Shown one piece after another: positions 1-8,754 of a DNA stretch of 64,000 bases (its first letter is position 1; each line of letters starts with the position of its first letter). The notes under the pieces were generated by a model. The model saw only the letters and a list, made by a program, of their open reading frames with translations. It was not told the origin of the DNA and did no database searches. The translations under genes and the position numbers were made by a program. The DNA comes from Haloarchaeobius litoreus (GTDB lineage: Archaea > Halobacteriota > Halobacteria > Halobacteriales > Natrialbaceae): contig NZ_JANHJR010000001.1 in NCBI RefSeq assembly GCF_024495425.1, positions 1,240,001 to 1,304,000 on the forward strand, given 5' to 3'.

Positions 1-82
1 TGGTCGTGAAGCAGGCACCGACACAGCATGCATCAGTACGGGTCCGCGGCGTCCGAGGCCGGCGAGGGGTGGGGATGAGTTC

Positions 83-700
83 ATGGAGCGCACTCTGGAC
101 CTGCGTTCGGGCGAGTACAGGTTCGAGCCCGCGGACTGGCGCTCCGACGCCGGGCAGGTGCTCGGGAACGTCGGGTCGGGGAGCGAGGACGGCGAGCCGA
201 TGTGGCACCTGCACGATGTCGTCCGGGCGGACGGCCGGACGGTACTGGAGGTCCTCGATGACCGTCGGGGGATGGCGGGGATGCTGGACACGACGGGCCA
301 GCAGTTCCTCTTCAGGAGGCCTGGGGGCGAACCGGTCATGGCGTACGAACACGAGGGCGGCCTGACGGCGAAGGGAGCGACGCTTCGAGCGGCAGGCACC
401 GACGAGCGGCTCGGCTCCTGGGAGAAAACCGGGCGGTTCTTCGGGGACTGGGAGCTGACCGACCGTGACGGACGACACGTGGCGACCGCGTCGCGGGAGT
501 GGTCCCTCTCGGACCTATTCTACCCAGTGTTCGCCATGACATCGAGCGCCGGCCACGACATCGGGGCGCTCGACCTGGCCCAGTCGGGGCTGTTCTACAG
601 CGCGGCCGTGACACTCTCCCCATCGGAGATCCAGCCGGAACTGCACCTCGCGTTCGCCTACGGCATCTTCCGGGCCTACGCCATCCGCCGGGAGACGTGA
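83..700 (+). CDS. Conserved haloarchaeal protein, possibly LURP-one/Tubby-like
   Basis: A 205-residue soluble protein with no signal peptide or membrane segment. It has repeated short beta-strand-like stretches with paired phrases such as EVLDD and ATASRE, a layout that reminds me of the LURP-one/scramblase-like beta-barrel family; that is fold-level resemblance only and the function is unknown. The ATG at 83 is chosen because the acidic residues typical of the proteome begin there and the upstream reading is Arg-rich. The gene stands alone in front of an AT-rich gap. I am confident it is coding and unsure of the family. Confidence 0.6.
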   Translation: MERTLDLRSGEYRFEPADWRSDAGQVLGNVGSGSEDGEPMWHLHDVVRADGRTVLEVLDDRRGMAGMLDTTGQQFLFRRPGGEPVMAYEHEGGLTAKGATLRAAGTDERLGSWEKTGRFFGDWELTDRDGRHVATASREWSLSDLFYPVFAMTSSAGHDIGALDLAQSGLFYSAAVTLSPSEIQPELHLAFAYGIFRAYAIRRET

Positions 701-1081
701 CTGCAACGAAGGGAGCCATTTCATATAGCATTATACGATTCATCTGTTGGGTGCTGGCCACCCGACCGCGGCCACAATTGTTGGATTACGAACTAGTACG
801 GCGGCCGAGAACCCGGTCTGGACCACGGGGCGGCGACCGGACCGTGGGAGGCTCTCACACCCCGACCGAAGCTTGAAGTGCCGGCCCAGCGACACCCGTG
901 TACGGCCACGATGGAGACCCTATCCACTTTCTGAGGCGGACTCGGACGCCGACCCCGCGAGGGTTGGGTCGCGAGCCCGCAGGCTGCTGGACCGCCAGCG
1001 GCGTCTCCGTCGTGCGATCTCCGACGCCAAGCTGTCGCTCGTGACGCGCGACGCCGCAGAACCACCACGCCAGATTCACAT
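701..1081. other. Intergenic region upstream of hflX
   Basis: About 380 bp without a convincing gene. An AT-rich patch at about 719-743 is the only place that looks like a promoter. The open frames across it are Arg/Pro-rich GC artefacts. I see no RNA gene or repeat here. Confidence 0.5.
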
Positions 1082-2371
1082 ATGTCACGACGGACAGTAC
1101 TCGCAGCACGAACCACAGACGAACGACCCGACACGAACGAGATCCGCGCACTCGCAGAATCCGCGGGCCACGAGGTCGTCGCAGAGCACACCCAGACCCG
1201 CCCGGAGGACGCCACGTTCGACCTCGGCCGCGGGAAGGTCGACGAGGTCGCCGAGAGCATCCGCGAACACGACGCCCGCCTCGTCGTCGTGGACAACGAA
1301 CTCACGCCATCGCAGTTCTTCGCGTGGACCGACCGACTCCCCGACGGCGTCGAGGTACGGGACCGCTTCCGGCTCGTCCTCGACATCTTCGAGGCCCGCG
1401 CGAGCACCCGGCGGGCGACTCTCCAGGTCGAGCTCGCGCGACTCCAGCACGAGCTCCACCGTCGCCGCGAGGTACAGGGTCGGGACACGGAGTACAAGGG
1501 CTTCCCCACGCACGACCCCGAGGGCGAGTGGATCCGGGAGGTGAAGCTCAGAATCGACCGGGTCCAGAACCGATTGGACGAGCTCCCCGAGGAGGGCGAC
1601 GAGAACCGAGCGCGAAAACACGACGCCGGCTTCGACTTCGTCGCGCTCGCGGGCTACACGAACGCGGGGAAGTCGACCCTGCTGCACCGGCTCGCGGACG
1701 ACCTGTCGCTCGAGGACCTCGGGACCGGGCCGAACGACCTCGCCGAGACCGTGAACGTCGAGGACCGCCTGTTCGAGACGCTCGACACGACGACGCGCCG
1801 GTGTACCGTCGACGGCCGCCGACTACTCGTCTCCGACACGGTCGGGTTCATCCGCGACCTGCCCCACGACCTCGTCGAGGCGTTCCGGTCGACGCTCGTC
1901 GAGGCGCGGGAGGCCGACGTGGTCGTCCTCGTCGCGGACGCGAGCAAGCCCGTGGACGCACTGCGCGAGCGTGTTCGGACGGTGCTCGACGAGGTCGGCG
2001 ACGGTCCGGTCGTCCCCGTACTCAACAAGGCAGACCGCGTCGACGACACCGACCTCGAACGCACGCGGGCAGCGCTCCCGGACGCCCTCGACGAGCCGGT
2101 CGCTCTCAGCGCCACCAAGGGGGCCGGTTTCGACGACCTGTGCGAGCGGGTCGTCGCGGCGCTCCCGACCGAGACGGCGACGTTCGAACTGCCACACGGC
2201 GACGAGACGATGGGCTTCGTCGCCTGGTGTCACGACCACGGCGCGGTCGACGCCGTCGAGTACGGCGACCGGGTCAGTCTCGAACTCCGGGCACGCCCGT
2301 CCGTGGTCGAGCAGGCCCGCGCGAGGGCGACGGACGTCACGGACGGCGCAGGGGCCGACGGCCGTGCTTGA
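1082..2371 (+). CDS. hflX: GTPase HflX
   Basis: Ribosome-associated GTPase of the HflX family (TRAFAC class, Obg-HflX superfamily), 429 residues. The N-terminal domain (about 1-180) carries the family Gly-rich segment LGRGK and a helical linker; the G domain follows with P-loop GYTNAGKST (about 191-199), G3 DTVGF (about 251) and G4 NKAD (about 313). Bacterial HflX splits stalled ribosomes; the archaeal protein binds the large subunit, and a role in ribosome rescue is an inference from the family. The gene is followed by hisC after a short gap with its own TATA box, so it is probably monocistronic. Confidence 0.93.
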   Translation: MSRRTVLAARTTDERPDTNEIRALAESAGHEVVAEHTQTRPEDATFDLGRGKVDEVAESIREHDARLVVVDNELTPSQFFAWTDRLPDGVEVRDRFRLVLDIFEARASTRRATLQVELARLQHELHRRREVQGRDTEYKGFPTHDPEGEWIREVKLRIDRVQNRLDELPEEGDENRARKHDAGFDFVALAGYTNAGKSTLLHRLADDLSLEDLGTGPNDLAETVNVEDRLFETLDTTTRRCTVDGRRLLVSDTVGFIRDLPHDLVEAFRSTLVEAREADVVVLVADASKPVDALRERVRTVLDEVGDGPVVPVLNKADRVDDTDLERTRAALPDALDEPVALSATKGAGFDDLCERVVAALPTETATFELPHGDETMGFVAWCHDHGAVDAVEYGDRVSLELRARPSVVEQARARATDVTDGAGADGRA

Positions 2372-2376
2372 CTACG

Positions 2377-2383
2377 CTTAAGG
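2377..2383 (+). promoter_or_regulatory. TATA-like box for the hisC operon
   Basis: GCTTAAG centred about 27 bp upstream of the hisC ATG at 2407. This is the spacing of a leaderless haloarchaeal transcript and supports that start over the longer upstream reading frame. Confidence 0.55.
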
Positions 2384-2406
2384 GCTCACGGCCCGGGGAT
2401 TCGAGC

Positions 2407-3495
2407 ATGAAACCACGCGACCTCTCTGCGCACGTCGCCTACGAGGCGGGGCGCGGCATCGAGGAGGTCGCCAGGGACCTCGGCGTGGACCCGGCGGCAC
2501 TCACGAAGCTCGCGTCGAACGAGAACCCCCACGGCACCTCGCCGGCGGCGGTCGAGGCCATCCAGGAGACCGCACCGGGCGTCTCCTCGTACCCGAAGGC
2601 GGCCCACGCCGACCTCAGGGACGCCCTGGCCGACCGCTGGGACTGCGACGCCGCACAGGTGTGGCTCGCGAACGGCGGCGACGGCGCGCTCGACTACCTC
2701 GCCCGGGCGATGCTCGACCCCGGCGACACCGTGCTCGTGCCGAACCCGGGTTTCGCCTACTACGGGATGAGCGCGCGCTACCACCACGGCGAGGTCGAGA
2801 CGTACGAACTCGACCGGCCCGACCTCTCGCTCACCGCCGAGGCGGTGCTCTCCGACTACGACGGCGAGCGCATCGTCTACCTCACCAGCCCGCACAACCC
2901 GACGGGCGGGACGTTCACCCTCGACGCCATCGAGCGCATCGCCGACGAGACCGGCGAGGAGACGCTCGTCCTCGTCGACGAGGCCTACGGCGAGTACGCC
3001 GACGTCGACAGCGCACGCGGTCTGCTCGACGAGCGCGACGACGTGGCCATCCTGCGGACGTTCTCGAAGGCGTACGGCCTCGCCGGCGTGCGACTGGGTT
3101 ACGCGCTCGTCCCCGAAGACTGGGCAGACGCCTACGCCCGGGTGAACACACCGTTCGCGGCGAGCGAGCTGGCCTGCCGGGCCGGACTCGCCGCCCTCGA
3201 AGACGACGCGCACGTCGAGAGATCCGTCGAGACGGCGCGCTGGGCGCGCGAGTACATGCGCGAGGAGATCGACGCCCCGGTGTGGCCCTCCGAGGCCAAC
3301 TTCGTGCTCGTCGACGTGTCGAACGCGCGCGGTCCGGAGGGCGCGGGCACCGTCGCCGACGAGATGCAGCGCGCGGGCGTCATCATCCGTGACTGCACGA
3401 GCTTCGGGCTGCCGGGCTGTGTGCGAATCACCTGCGGCACCGAGGACGGGACCCACGAGGCCGTCGAGACGCTGAACGAGGTGCTCGACGCGTGA
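2407..3495 (+). CDS. hisC: Histidinol-phosphate aminotransferase
   Basis: PLP enzyme of class I/II aminotransferase fold, 362 residues, converting imidazole-acetol phosphate and glutamate to histidinol phosphate in histidine synthesis. Visible signatures are SNENP near residue 37, the PLP-phosphate loop, SPHNPTGG, the Asp-bearing LVDEAYG, and the Schiff-base lysine in FSKAYGLAG at about residue 221. Although the reading frame stays open far upstream, that part is Arg/Pro-rich antisense-like sequence over hflX; the ATG at 2407 has a TATA box at the leaderless distance. Its stop overlaps the start of the next gene (GTGA), so it heads a three-gene operon. Confidence 0.93.
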   Translation: MKPRDLSAHVAYEAGRGIEEVARDLGVDPAALTKLASNENPHGTSPAAVEAIQETAPGVSSYPKAAHADLRDALADRWDCDAAQVWLANGGDGALDYLARAMLDPGDTVLVPNPGFAYYGMSARYHHGEVETYELDRPDLSLTAEAVLSDYDGERIVYLTSPHNPTGGTFTLDAIERIADETGEETLVLVDEAYGEYADVDSARGLLDERDDVAILRTFSKAYGLAGVRLGYALVPEDWADAYARVNTPFAASELACRAGLAALEDDAHVERSVETARWAREYMREEIDAPVWPSEANFVLVDVSNARGPEGAGTVADEMQRAGVIIRDCTSFGLPGCVRITCGTEDGTHEAVETLNEVLDA

Positions 3496-4031
3496 GGGTG
3501 GCGGTGACGGGAACCCCCGGGACGGGCAAGACGACGGCGACCGACATCCTCGCCGAGCGACGGAACGACGTTGACGTGGTCCACCTCAACGAGGTCATCG
3601 AGTCCGAGGAGCTGTACGAGGCGGTCGACGAAGAGCGCGACAGCGTGGTAGCGGACCTCGACCGGCTCGCAGCGTGGGTCGACGACTACGAGGCCGCAGG
3701 TGACGACGGGGCCGACGTGCTCGTGCTCGACTCCCACCTCGCACACCACCTCGACGCGGACCGCGTGGTCGTCCTCCGCTGTGCGCCCGAAGCACTCGCG
3801 ACGCGGCTTCGGGAGCGGGGCGAGTCCGACGCGAAGGCGGCCGAGAACGCCGAGAGCGAGGCGCTGGACGTCGTGCTCTCCAAGGCGGTCGAGGCGCACG
3901 GGCTCGATTCCGTGTACGAGATCGAGACGACCCGGTCGAGTCCCGAGGAGGTCGCCGACGCCCTCGCGGCCGTGGTCGAGGGGACGCGAGAACCGAGCGC
4001 GGGCGACGTGGACTACCTCGACTACCTATGA
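3492..4031 (+). CDS. Adenylate kinase of the AK6/Fap7 type
   Basis: P-loop nucleotide kinase of 179 residues, starting with GTG inside the hisC stop. The Walker A loop GTPGTGKT occupies residues about 7-14 and is followed by a short core and a LID-like RERGES segment; the size and the lack of the long LID of bacterial Adk match the archaeal/eukaryotic AK6 (hCINAP/Fap7) family. These proteins have adenylate kinase/ATPase activity and, in eukaryotes, act in small-subunit ribosome maturation with uS11. Which role dominates here cannot be seen from sequence. Translational coupling on both sides (4-nt overlaps) links it to hisC and the lipid enzyme. Confidence 0.88.
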   Translation: MRVAVTGTPGTGKTTATDILAERRNDVDVVHLNEVIESEELYEAVDEERDSVVADLDRLAAWVDDYEAAGDDGADVLVLDSHLAHHLDADRVVVLRCAPEALATRLRERGESDAKAAENAESEALDVVLSKAVEAHGLDSVYEIETTRSSPEEVADALAAVVEGTREPSAGDVDYLDYL

Positions 4032-4660
4032 CGCTCGACCAGCTCAGACCCAGAATCCAGGCGCTGCTCGACCCGTTCGTCCGGCTCGCCGACCGGCTCG
4101 GCCTGACACCCAACGCCGTGAGCGTCATCGCGTTCGGGCTCGCGGGCGCGGCCGCCGTCGCCTTCGCGCTCGGTGGGCCGTCCGTCGAGGCCCCCACCGG
4201 GAGCCGCGCCGTCTGGTACGCCCTCGGCGCGGTCTGTGTCGGCCTGAACGGCTGGTTGGACGTCATCGACGGTGAACTGGCGCGGGCGCAGGACGTGGCC
4301 AGCGAGGCCGGCGACGTGCTCGACCACGTGCTCGACCGGTACGCCGATCTCGTCATCATCGCCGGCTTCGCCGCCGGCATCGGCCGCTACGACCTCGGAC
4401 TCGCGGCCGTCACGGGCGTCCTGATGACCTCCTACCTCGGCACGCAGGCCCAGGCCGTCGGCGTCGGCCGGCTCTACGCCGGCGTGCTCGGTCGCGCGGA
4501 CCGCCTCGCGCTCTCCGGCCTCGTCGGCTTCGCCGCCGCCGTCGTCTCGCAGACCCTCTACGGACTGGACATCGTCGGCTGGCTGCTCGTCGTCTTCGCC
4601 GTCGTCGGACACATAACCGCACTCCAGCGGTTCCGCGAGGTCTGGGGCCAGCTGGACTGA
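4028..4660 (+). CDS. CDP-alcohol phosphatidyltransferase family membrane enzyme
   Basis: Integral membrane enzyme of 210 residues that transfers a lipid phosphate from a CDP-activated donor to an alcohol or sugar-alcohol phosphate, as in archaeal phospholipid head-group synthesis. The full CDP-OH signature D-x2-DG-x2-AR-x8-G-x3-D-x3-D is present from about residue 78 (DVIDGELAR) to about 100, so all metal- and CMP-binding residues are intact. Several hydrophobic helices surround it. An archaetidylinositol-phosphate-synthase-like activity is a reasonable guess, but the acceptor is not determined by the motif. It overlaps the kinase gene by ATGA. Confidence 0.88.
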   Translation: MTLDQLRPRIQALLDPFVRLADRLGLTPNAVSVIAFGLAGAAAVAFALGGPSVEAPTGSRAVWYALGAVCVGLNGWLDVIDGELARAQDVASEAGDVLDHVLDRYADLVIIAGFAAGIGRYDLGLAAVTGVLMTSYLGTQAQAVGVGRLYAGVLGRADRLALSGLVGFAAAVVSQTLYGLDIVGWLLVVFAVVGHITALQRFREVWGQLD

Positions 4661-4670
4661 GCCGTCGTAT

Positions 4671-4679
4671 CTTTTATCA
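4671..4679 (+). promoter_or_regulatory. TATA-like box for mbf1
   Basis: CTTTTATCA centred about 28 bp before the ATG at 4703, consistent with a leaderless transcript separate from the upstream operon. Confidence 0.55.
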
Positions 4680-4702
4680 CTGCACGCGACGAACGGCCGC
4701 GT

Positions 4703-5239
4703 ATGGTTCAGTGTGAGATGTGTGGTGCCGAGACGGCGTCGCCGAAGACGGTGAAGGTCGAAGGCGCAGAGCTCGATGTCTGCGACGACTGTGCCGACTT
4801 CGGAACGGAAGTGAAGACCCAGCAGTCCTCGAGCACCTCCACGAAGTACTCGACGAGCAGCTCGAGTTCTTCCTCGTCCTCCTCGAGCTCGTCCAGTTCG
4901 TCCGGCGGCGCGGGCGGTGGCGGCTCCGCCCGGCGTCGGTCGGACATGTTCGACGACATGGACGAGCTCGCCCAGGACTACGACGACCGCATCCGCCGGG
5001 CGCGCGAGGACCGCGGGCTGAGCCAGTCCGACCTCGCGAACGAGCTCAACGAGAAGGCCAGCCTCATCCGCAAGCTCGAGCGCGGGGACACGCTCCCGAG
5101 CGACAAGGTGCAGACCAAGCTCGAGCGGTTCCTCGACATCAACCTCGACATGGGGTCGGGGAGCGACGAGGACAGCGACTGGGACTCGGGTTCCTCGACG
5201 ACGACCACGCTCGGCGACGTGGTCAAGCGCAAGGACTGA
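4703..5239 (+). CDS. mbf1: Multiprotein bridging factor aMBF1
   Basis: Archaeal MBF1-type transcription co-regulator of 178 residues. An N-terminal zinc ribbon has two CxxC-type pairs (Cys5/Cys8 and Cys27/Cys30). A long linker consists almost entirely of serine (about residues 42-67) followed by Gly. The C-terminal XRE/Cro-type helix-turn-helix (about 95-150) contains DDRIRRAREDRGLSQSDLA and ends in an acidic Ser/Thr tail. In eukaryotes MBF1 bridges TBP and activators; archaeal MBF1 binds the ribosomal small subunit, so its molecular role remains open. The uninterrupted Ser tract is longer than usual and is encoded by mixed TCG/AGC/TCC codons. Confidence 0.93.
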   Translation: MVQCEMCGAETASPKTVKVEGAELDVCDDCADFGTEVKTQQSSSTSTKYSTSSSSSSSSSSSSSSSSGGAGGGGSARRRSDMFDDMDELAQDYDDRIRRAREDRGLSQSDLANELNEKASLIRKLERGDTLPSDKVQTKLERFLDINLDMGSGSDEDSDWDSGSSTTTTLGDVVKRKD

Positions 5240-5369
5240 CCGGAACGGACCTGTCGCGGTCGTTCTGCCCGTTCGTCAGACGGATGTCGTGCGCGCGCAA
5301 GACCGTCTTTTTTCAGGTTGAATACGCTTAACCAAACAGTCATGAGAGATGACGCTGTATTGGGCGACA

Positions 5370-6338
5370 ATGGCCGACGAGGAATCACCGACTGCGGCGA
5401 CAGGACCCGAGGAGTCGCCACCGGACAATCCGTTATACAATCTGTACCGCGAGTACATCGGCGAACCGGAGGAGGAAACCGACGTCTACCTGGGCTTCGG
5501 GCTGTTCTTCGGCGGTATCGTCGTGGGCATCGTCGCGCTGCTGTTGACCGTGGTCAGCTTCACGAGTTTCGAAGCGGGGACAGACCCGTTCTGGAACTGG
5601 ACACGCATCGCGTACGCCCTCGGGATGCTCTCGCTCCCGGCGACCATCACCGGCATCGTGGTCCTGTTGCCGGTCGAACGGCGGGCTGTCTACGCCTCCG
5701 CCGCCGGGAGCGTCATCGACCTCGCCGCGGTCGCCTGGTTCGTCTCCGTCTACCCGGGCCAGTGGAACGAGTACGGCGTCGGTGCGACCCTCGGCGTCAT
5801 CAGCCTCTACGCGCTCGGTCTCGTCCTCGTCGTCGGGTCGACCGGCGCGGCACTGGTCGCGGACCAGCTCGAACGCTACCGTAAGCCCGGCCCGGCCGAC
5901 ATCGAGCCGATGGAGGAAGAAGAGGAGGAGGAAGGCGAGTCCTTCTCCGACGCCGAGATCCAGGCGGACATCGACCAGGCGATGTCCGGCGTCGACCTCT
6001 CCTGGGGTGGCGTCGAGAAGAGCGAGAACCGCCGGCTCCAGTTCAGCGTCGACGAGGAGATGGACACCTCCGCGTTCAGCCAGCAGAGCGCGAAGGTGAC
6101 GCGCTCGCAGGGCGTCGACTCCCAGATTCAGAACCTCAAGGCGATGAAAGGCGGCGAGAAGAAGACCGCCACCTCGAACACGACGGTCGACGACCAGACA
6201 CAGAAGCTGAAGGAGCTCCGCGAGCGTCGACAGCGCGAGGAACAGCGCAAGTCCGAGGAGTCCACGAGCATCGCTGCGGCGACCGGTGGTAGCGGTGGAC
6301 TATTCGCACGCCTCAAGCGGGCGCTCGGTCTCAACTGA
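5370..6338 (+). CDS. Four-helix membrane protein with cytoplasmic tail, CdpA-like
   Basis: A 322-residue protein with four predicted membrane helices in the first half (the first starts near VYLGFGLFFGG), then a charged linker rich in Glu and a conserved tail with ADIDQAMSGVDLSWGG and a basic coiled segment near the C terminus. The layout (N-terminal membrane domain, disordered acidic linker, short conserved C-terminal block) matches what I recall of haloarchaeal cell division protein CdpA, which anchors FtsZ1 to the membrane; I cannot verify this by search. An alternative start seven codons upstream (5349) is possible, but MADEE at 5370 is the more typical haloarchaeal start. It lies just upstream of an actin homologue. 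Confidence 0.6.
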   Translation: MADEESPTAATGPEESPPDNPLYNLYREYIGEPEEETDVYLGFGLFFGGIVVGIVALLLTVVSFTSFEAGTDPFWNWTRIAYALGMLSLPATITGIVVLLPVERRAVYASAAGSVIDLAAVAWFVSVYPGQWNEYGVGATLGVISLYALGLVLVVGSTGAALVADQLERYRKPGPADIEPMEEEEEEEGESFSDAEIQADIDQAMSGVDLSWGGVEKSENRRLQFSVDEEMDTSAFSQQSAKVTRSQGVDSQIQNLKAMKGGEKKTATSNTTVDDQTQKLKELRERRQREEQRKSEESTSIAAATGGSGGLFARLKRALGLN

Positions 6339-6407
6339 CCTGCGTCGCGTGATTCGGTAACGTCTGATTTATACCAACGCCGATAGTGATGAAATAATTT
6401 CACATAG

Positions 6408-6416
6408 TTTTATTAT
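6408..6416 (+). promoter_or_regulatory. TATA-like box for the actin homologue
   Basis: TTTATTATT centred about 28 bp before the ATG at 6440. A small inverted repeat GAAAT-A-ATTTC lies just upstream (about 6391-6401). The actin-like gene therefore has its own promoter and does not depend on read-through from 5370-6338. Confidence 0.55.
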
Positions 6417-6439
6417 TCGGTGGGTTAGAATGGGCAAAT

Positions 6440-7471
6440 ATGGCTAAAGGCCTGGACGTTGGGACGATGAACATTCTGTCGGCCCAACAAGATGGGAACG
6501 ACACGGTGTTCGTACAGCAGCGGAACTCCTTCGTGGAGATCGAGTACTCCGATATGGCCGAGCAGATGCTCTCTCGCTCGGAAGTCCTCCACATCCGGAA
6601 GGACGACAAGGTGTACGTCGTCGGTGACGACGCCCTGAACTTCGCGAACATCTTCAACAAGGAGACACGCCGTCCGATGAAGCACGGCATCCTCTCCTCC
6701 TCGGAGAAGTCCGCGATCCCGATGATGAAGCTCATCATCGAGCAGGTCGTCGGCGAGCCGAACCACCCCGACGAGAAGCTCTACTTCTCGGTGCCGGCCG
6801 ACCCGATCGACTCCGAGCTCTCGACGCTCTACCACCAGAAGACCATCGAGAGCTTCCTCGGCAACATGGGCTACGACGCCGAGCCGATCAACGAGGGAAT
6901 GTCCGTCATCTACAGCGAGCTGGCGGACAACAACTTCACCGGCCTGGGCATCAGCTTCGGCGCGGGCATGACGAACGTCTGCCTCGCCTACTACGCGGTG
7001 CCGGTCATGAAGTTCTCCGTCGCCCGCGGTGGCGACTGGATCGACGAGCAGGCCGCACAGGCCACGGGCACGCCCGTCGACAAGGTCACCTCCATCAAGG
7101 AGAACGACTTCGAGCTCGACTTCACCACCGACGTCGGTGGCGTCGAGGGTGCCCTCAGCATCTACTACGAGAACCTGCTCGACTACGTCATCGAGAACGT
7201 CGTCCGCGAGGTCGACGAGGAGGACGTCGAGGAAGGACTGGACGTGCCCGTCGTCGTCACCGGCGGCACCTCCAGCCCGGACGGCTTCGAGGCGCTGTTC
7301 CGTGACCACCTCGAGGACGCGAACATCCCGTTCTCCATCAGTGGCGTCCAGCACGCCAACGAGCCGCTGTACTCCGTCGCACGTGGCTCGCTCGTCGCCG
7401 CCCGCTCCGACGAGGACGTCGACGAACGCGAGGCCGGGGCAGAGGCCGAGGCACCCGCCGCGGACGAGTAG
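6440..7471 (+). CDS. Actin-family ATPase, salactin/volactin-like
   Basis: A 343-residue ASKHA/actin-fold protein. The phosphate-1 loop is GLDVGTMN at the N terminus, phosphate-2 is in [13 protein letters not shown] (about residues 173-185), and an adenosine motif VVVTGGTSS lies near 270. It ends with a short acidic tail. Among haloarchaeal actin homologues it best fits the salactin (Halobacterium) / volactin (Haloferax) type rather than archaeal crenactin, MreB or Hsp70, because it lacks the Hsp70 C-terminal domain. Those proteins form dynamic filaments linked to cell shape and DNA distribution. The exact orthology is my inference from recall. The adjacent CdpA-like gene suggests a cytoskeletal pair. 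Confidence 0.82.
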   Translation: MAKGLDVGTMNILSAQQDGNDTVFVQQRNSFVEIEYSDMAEQMLSRSEVLHIRKDDKVYVVGDDALNFANIFNKETRRPMKHGILSSSEKSAIPMMKLIIEQVVGEPNHPDEKLYFSVPADPIDSELSTLYHQKTIESFLGNMGYDAEPINEGMSVIYSELADNNFTGLGISFGAGMTNVCLAYYAVPVMKFSVARGGDWIDEQAAQATGTPVDKVTSIKENDFELDFTTDVGGVEGALSIYYENLLDYVIENVVREVDEEDVEEGLDVPVVVTGGTSSPDGFEALFRDHLEDANIPFSISGVQHANEPLYSVARGSLVAARSDEDVDEREAGAEAEAPAADE

Positions 7472-7564
7472 CGTCCACACACACCACTTCTTTCGCGCGC
7501 TCACGACCGACCAGTGGGAGCGCCCGCTATCGGGGAGCAGAACAGAGTACCGTCGGTGGGCTCC

Positions 7565-8197
7565 CTACTGGCCGGAGCCGTCCGCAGCGACCTCGACCTC
7601 TTCGTCGGTCTCCTCGTCGGCGCCGTCGCCGCCCGGTGCGTCTTCGGCGTCGTTCTCCGCGTCCGCTTCGGCCTCGGTGCCGTCTCCCTGGGCCTCGTCT
7701 CCCTCGGCGTCGGAGTCGGCTTCGGCCCCGTCGCCGTCCTCGTTCTCGACCGCTTCGTCGTCTGAAACCTCGGTCTCCTCCACCACTTCGTCGTCCGCTT
7801 CCTCCGTCGCTTCGTCGCTCGCGTCCGCTGGTTCGTCGGTCTCCGCATCCGCGCCGTCTTCGCTCTCGGACTCGTCAGCCTCCGCAGCCGAGTCGTCAAC
7901 GCTCTCGCCGTCGGCGCTCTCGTCGTCCGGCTCGGGCTCCTCCTCGACGTCGCCGCTCACTGCATCGCGGCGGGCCTGTTCGACCCGCTCCAGCCGCTCG
8001 GCGTGTTCGTCGAGTCCGTCGGCGGCGAACTTCTTCTGGAACCGCTGGATGGCGTCCTGCCAGGACTCGAGCAGCTTCGGTTCGCTCTGGTGGTCGACCG
8101 GCACACCGACCCACCCACACGAGTCACAGCCGTACGCCTCCACGTCGCTCAGCGAGTACGCACTGAGCGAGGATCCACACCGTGGGCACTCTTTCAT
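7565..8197 (-). CDS. Zinc-ribbon protein with very acidic C-terminal tail
   Basis: A 210-residue protein starting MKECPRCGSS. Two CxxC knuckles (KECPRCG and YGCDSCGW) form an N-terminal zinc ribbon of about 35 residues, then a helical segment with QDAIQRFQKKFAADGLDEHAERLERVEQARRD, and finally about 120 residues made almost wholly of Glu, Asp, Ala and Ser. The reading frame continues upstream to about 8302, but the ATG at 8197 is preferred since a TATA-like element sits about 26 bp before it. No function can be assigned; the tail is probably disordered. Confidence 0.75.
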   Translation of the reverse strand: MKECPRCGSSLSAYSLSDVEAYGCDSCGWVGVPVDHQSEPKLLESWQDAIQRFQKKFAADGLDEHAERLERVEQARRDAVSGDVEEEPEPDDESADGESVDDSAAEADESESEDGADAETDEPADASDEATEEADDEVVEETEVSDDEAVENEDGDGAEADSDAEGDEAQGDGTEAEADAENDAEDAPGGDGADEETDEEVEVAADGSGQ

Positions 8198-8218
8198 ACA
8201 GGAACGTGAACGTACGGA

Positions 8219-8227
8219 ATAATAAGC
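8219..8227 (-). promoter_or_regulatory. TATA-like box for the zinc-ribbon gene
   Basis: On the minus strand GCTTATTAT, about 26 bp before the ATG at 8197; it decides the shorter start for that gene. Confidence 0.5.
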
Positions 8228-8342
8228 GTGTTCCATCCTCTCACGGTTCAGGTACGTGTACCTTACCGACGAGCCACCAGCACCCATATTACCTCCAGAC
8301 ATTTACAAAGCTTTTTGTATTCCCATAGTGTATGTGGTGGCA

Positions 8343-8744
8343 ATGAGTGCGACCCCGTCCGCGAACGTCGAGCGAACCATCGAACAGTGTCGACCCGAGG
8401 ACCTCCAGCCCGTGTCGCTGGACGCACAGGCGCTGGACTCCACTGCGCCCGAGTACCTGCGCGACCTCAAGCACGAGCTCACCGAGTCCGGCTACGTCCC
8501 GTCCGTACTGACGGTGCGTGCGTGCTTCGACGAGGACTGCTCGCTGGAGACCCAGCGCGAGGTCGACCGCGTTCGCGGCTACGTCCGCGCAGCGGCGTTC
8601 CTCGGCGTGGCCCGCGTCACCGTCGAGTGCGGCGACGTGGCCGACGCGGGCAAGGTCGAACCCGCGCTCTCCGCGTGTGCGGAGCGTGCCCGCCGCGAGG
8701 GCGTCGGGTTCGAACTCGACGGGCCTATCAGCCTCGACGACTGA
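8343..8744 (+). CDS. Conserved haloarchaeal protein of unknown function
   Basis: A 133-residue soluble acidic protein beginning MSATPSANVER. It has alternating helices and strands, with a strand-like SVLTVRACFDEDC and an RVTVECGD segment, and four cysteines that are not arranged as a zinc site. I do not recognise a named family. The frame is open for 29 codons upstream without acidic character, and the ATG at 8343 is the natural start. It is 10 bp from the start of the methyltransferase gene, so the two are probably cotranscribed and may work together on RNA, but this is only context. Confidence 0.65.
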   Translation: MSATPSANVERTIEQCRPEDLQPVSLDAQALDSTAPEYLRDLKHELTESGYVPSVLTVRACFDEDCSLETQREVDRVRGYVRAAAFLGVARVTVECGDVADAGKVEPALSACAERARREGVGFELDGPISLDD

Positions 8745-8754
8745 TTCTCTCGCG

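Noticed and set aside
1324..2406. Open frame running from within hflX into hisC, giving a 723-residue fusion
   Set aside because: The part before 2407 is Arg/Pro/Gly-rich and lies over hflX in another frame; hisC has a proper promoter and start at 2407.
4850..4905. Tandem-repeat-like TCG/AGC stretch
   Set aside because: It is the coding sequence of the MBF1 serine linker; no spacer-repeat structure of a CRISPR array.
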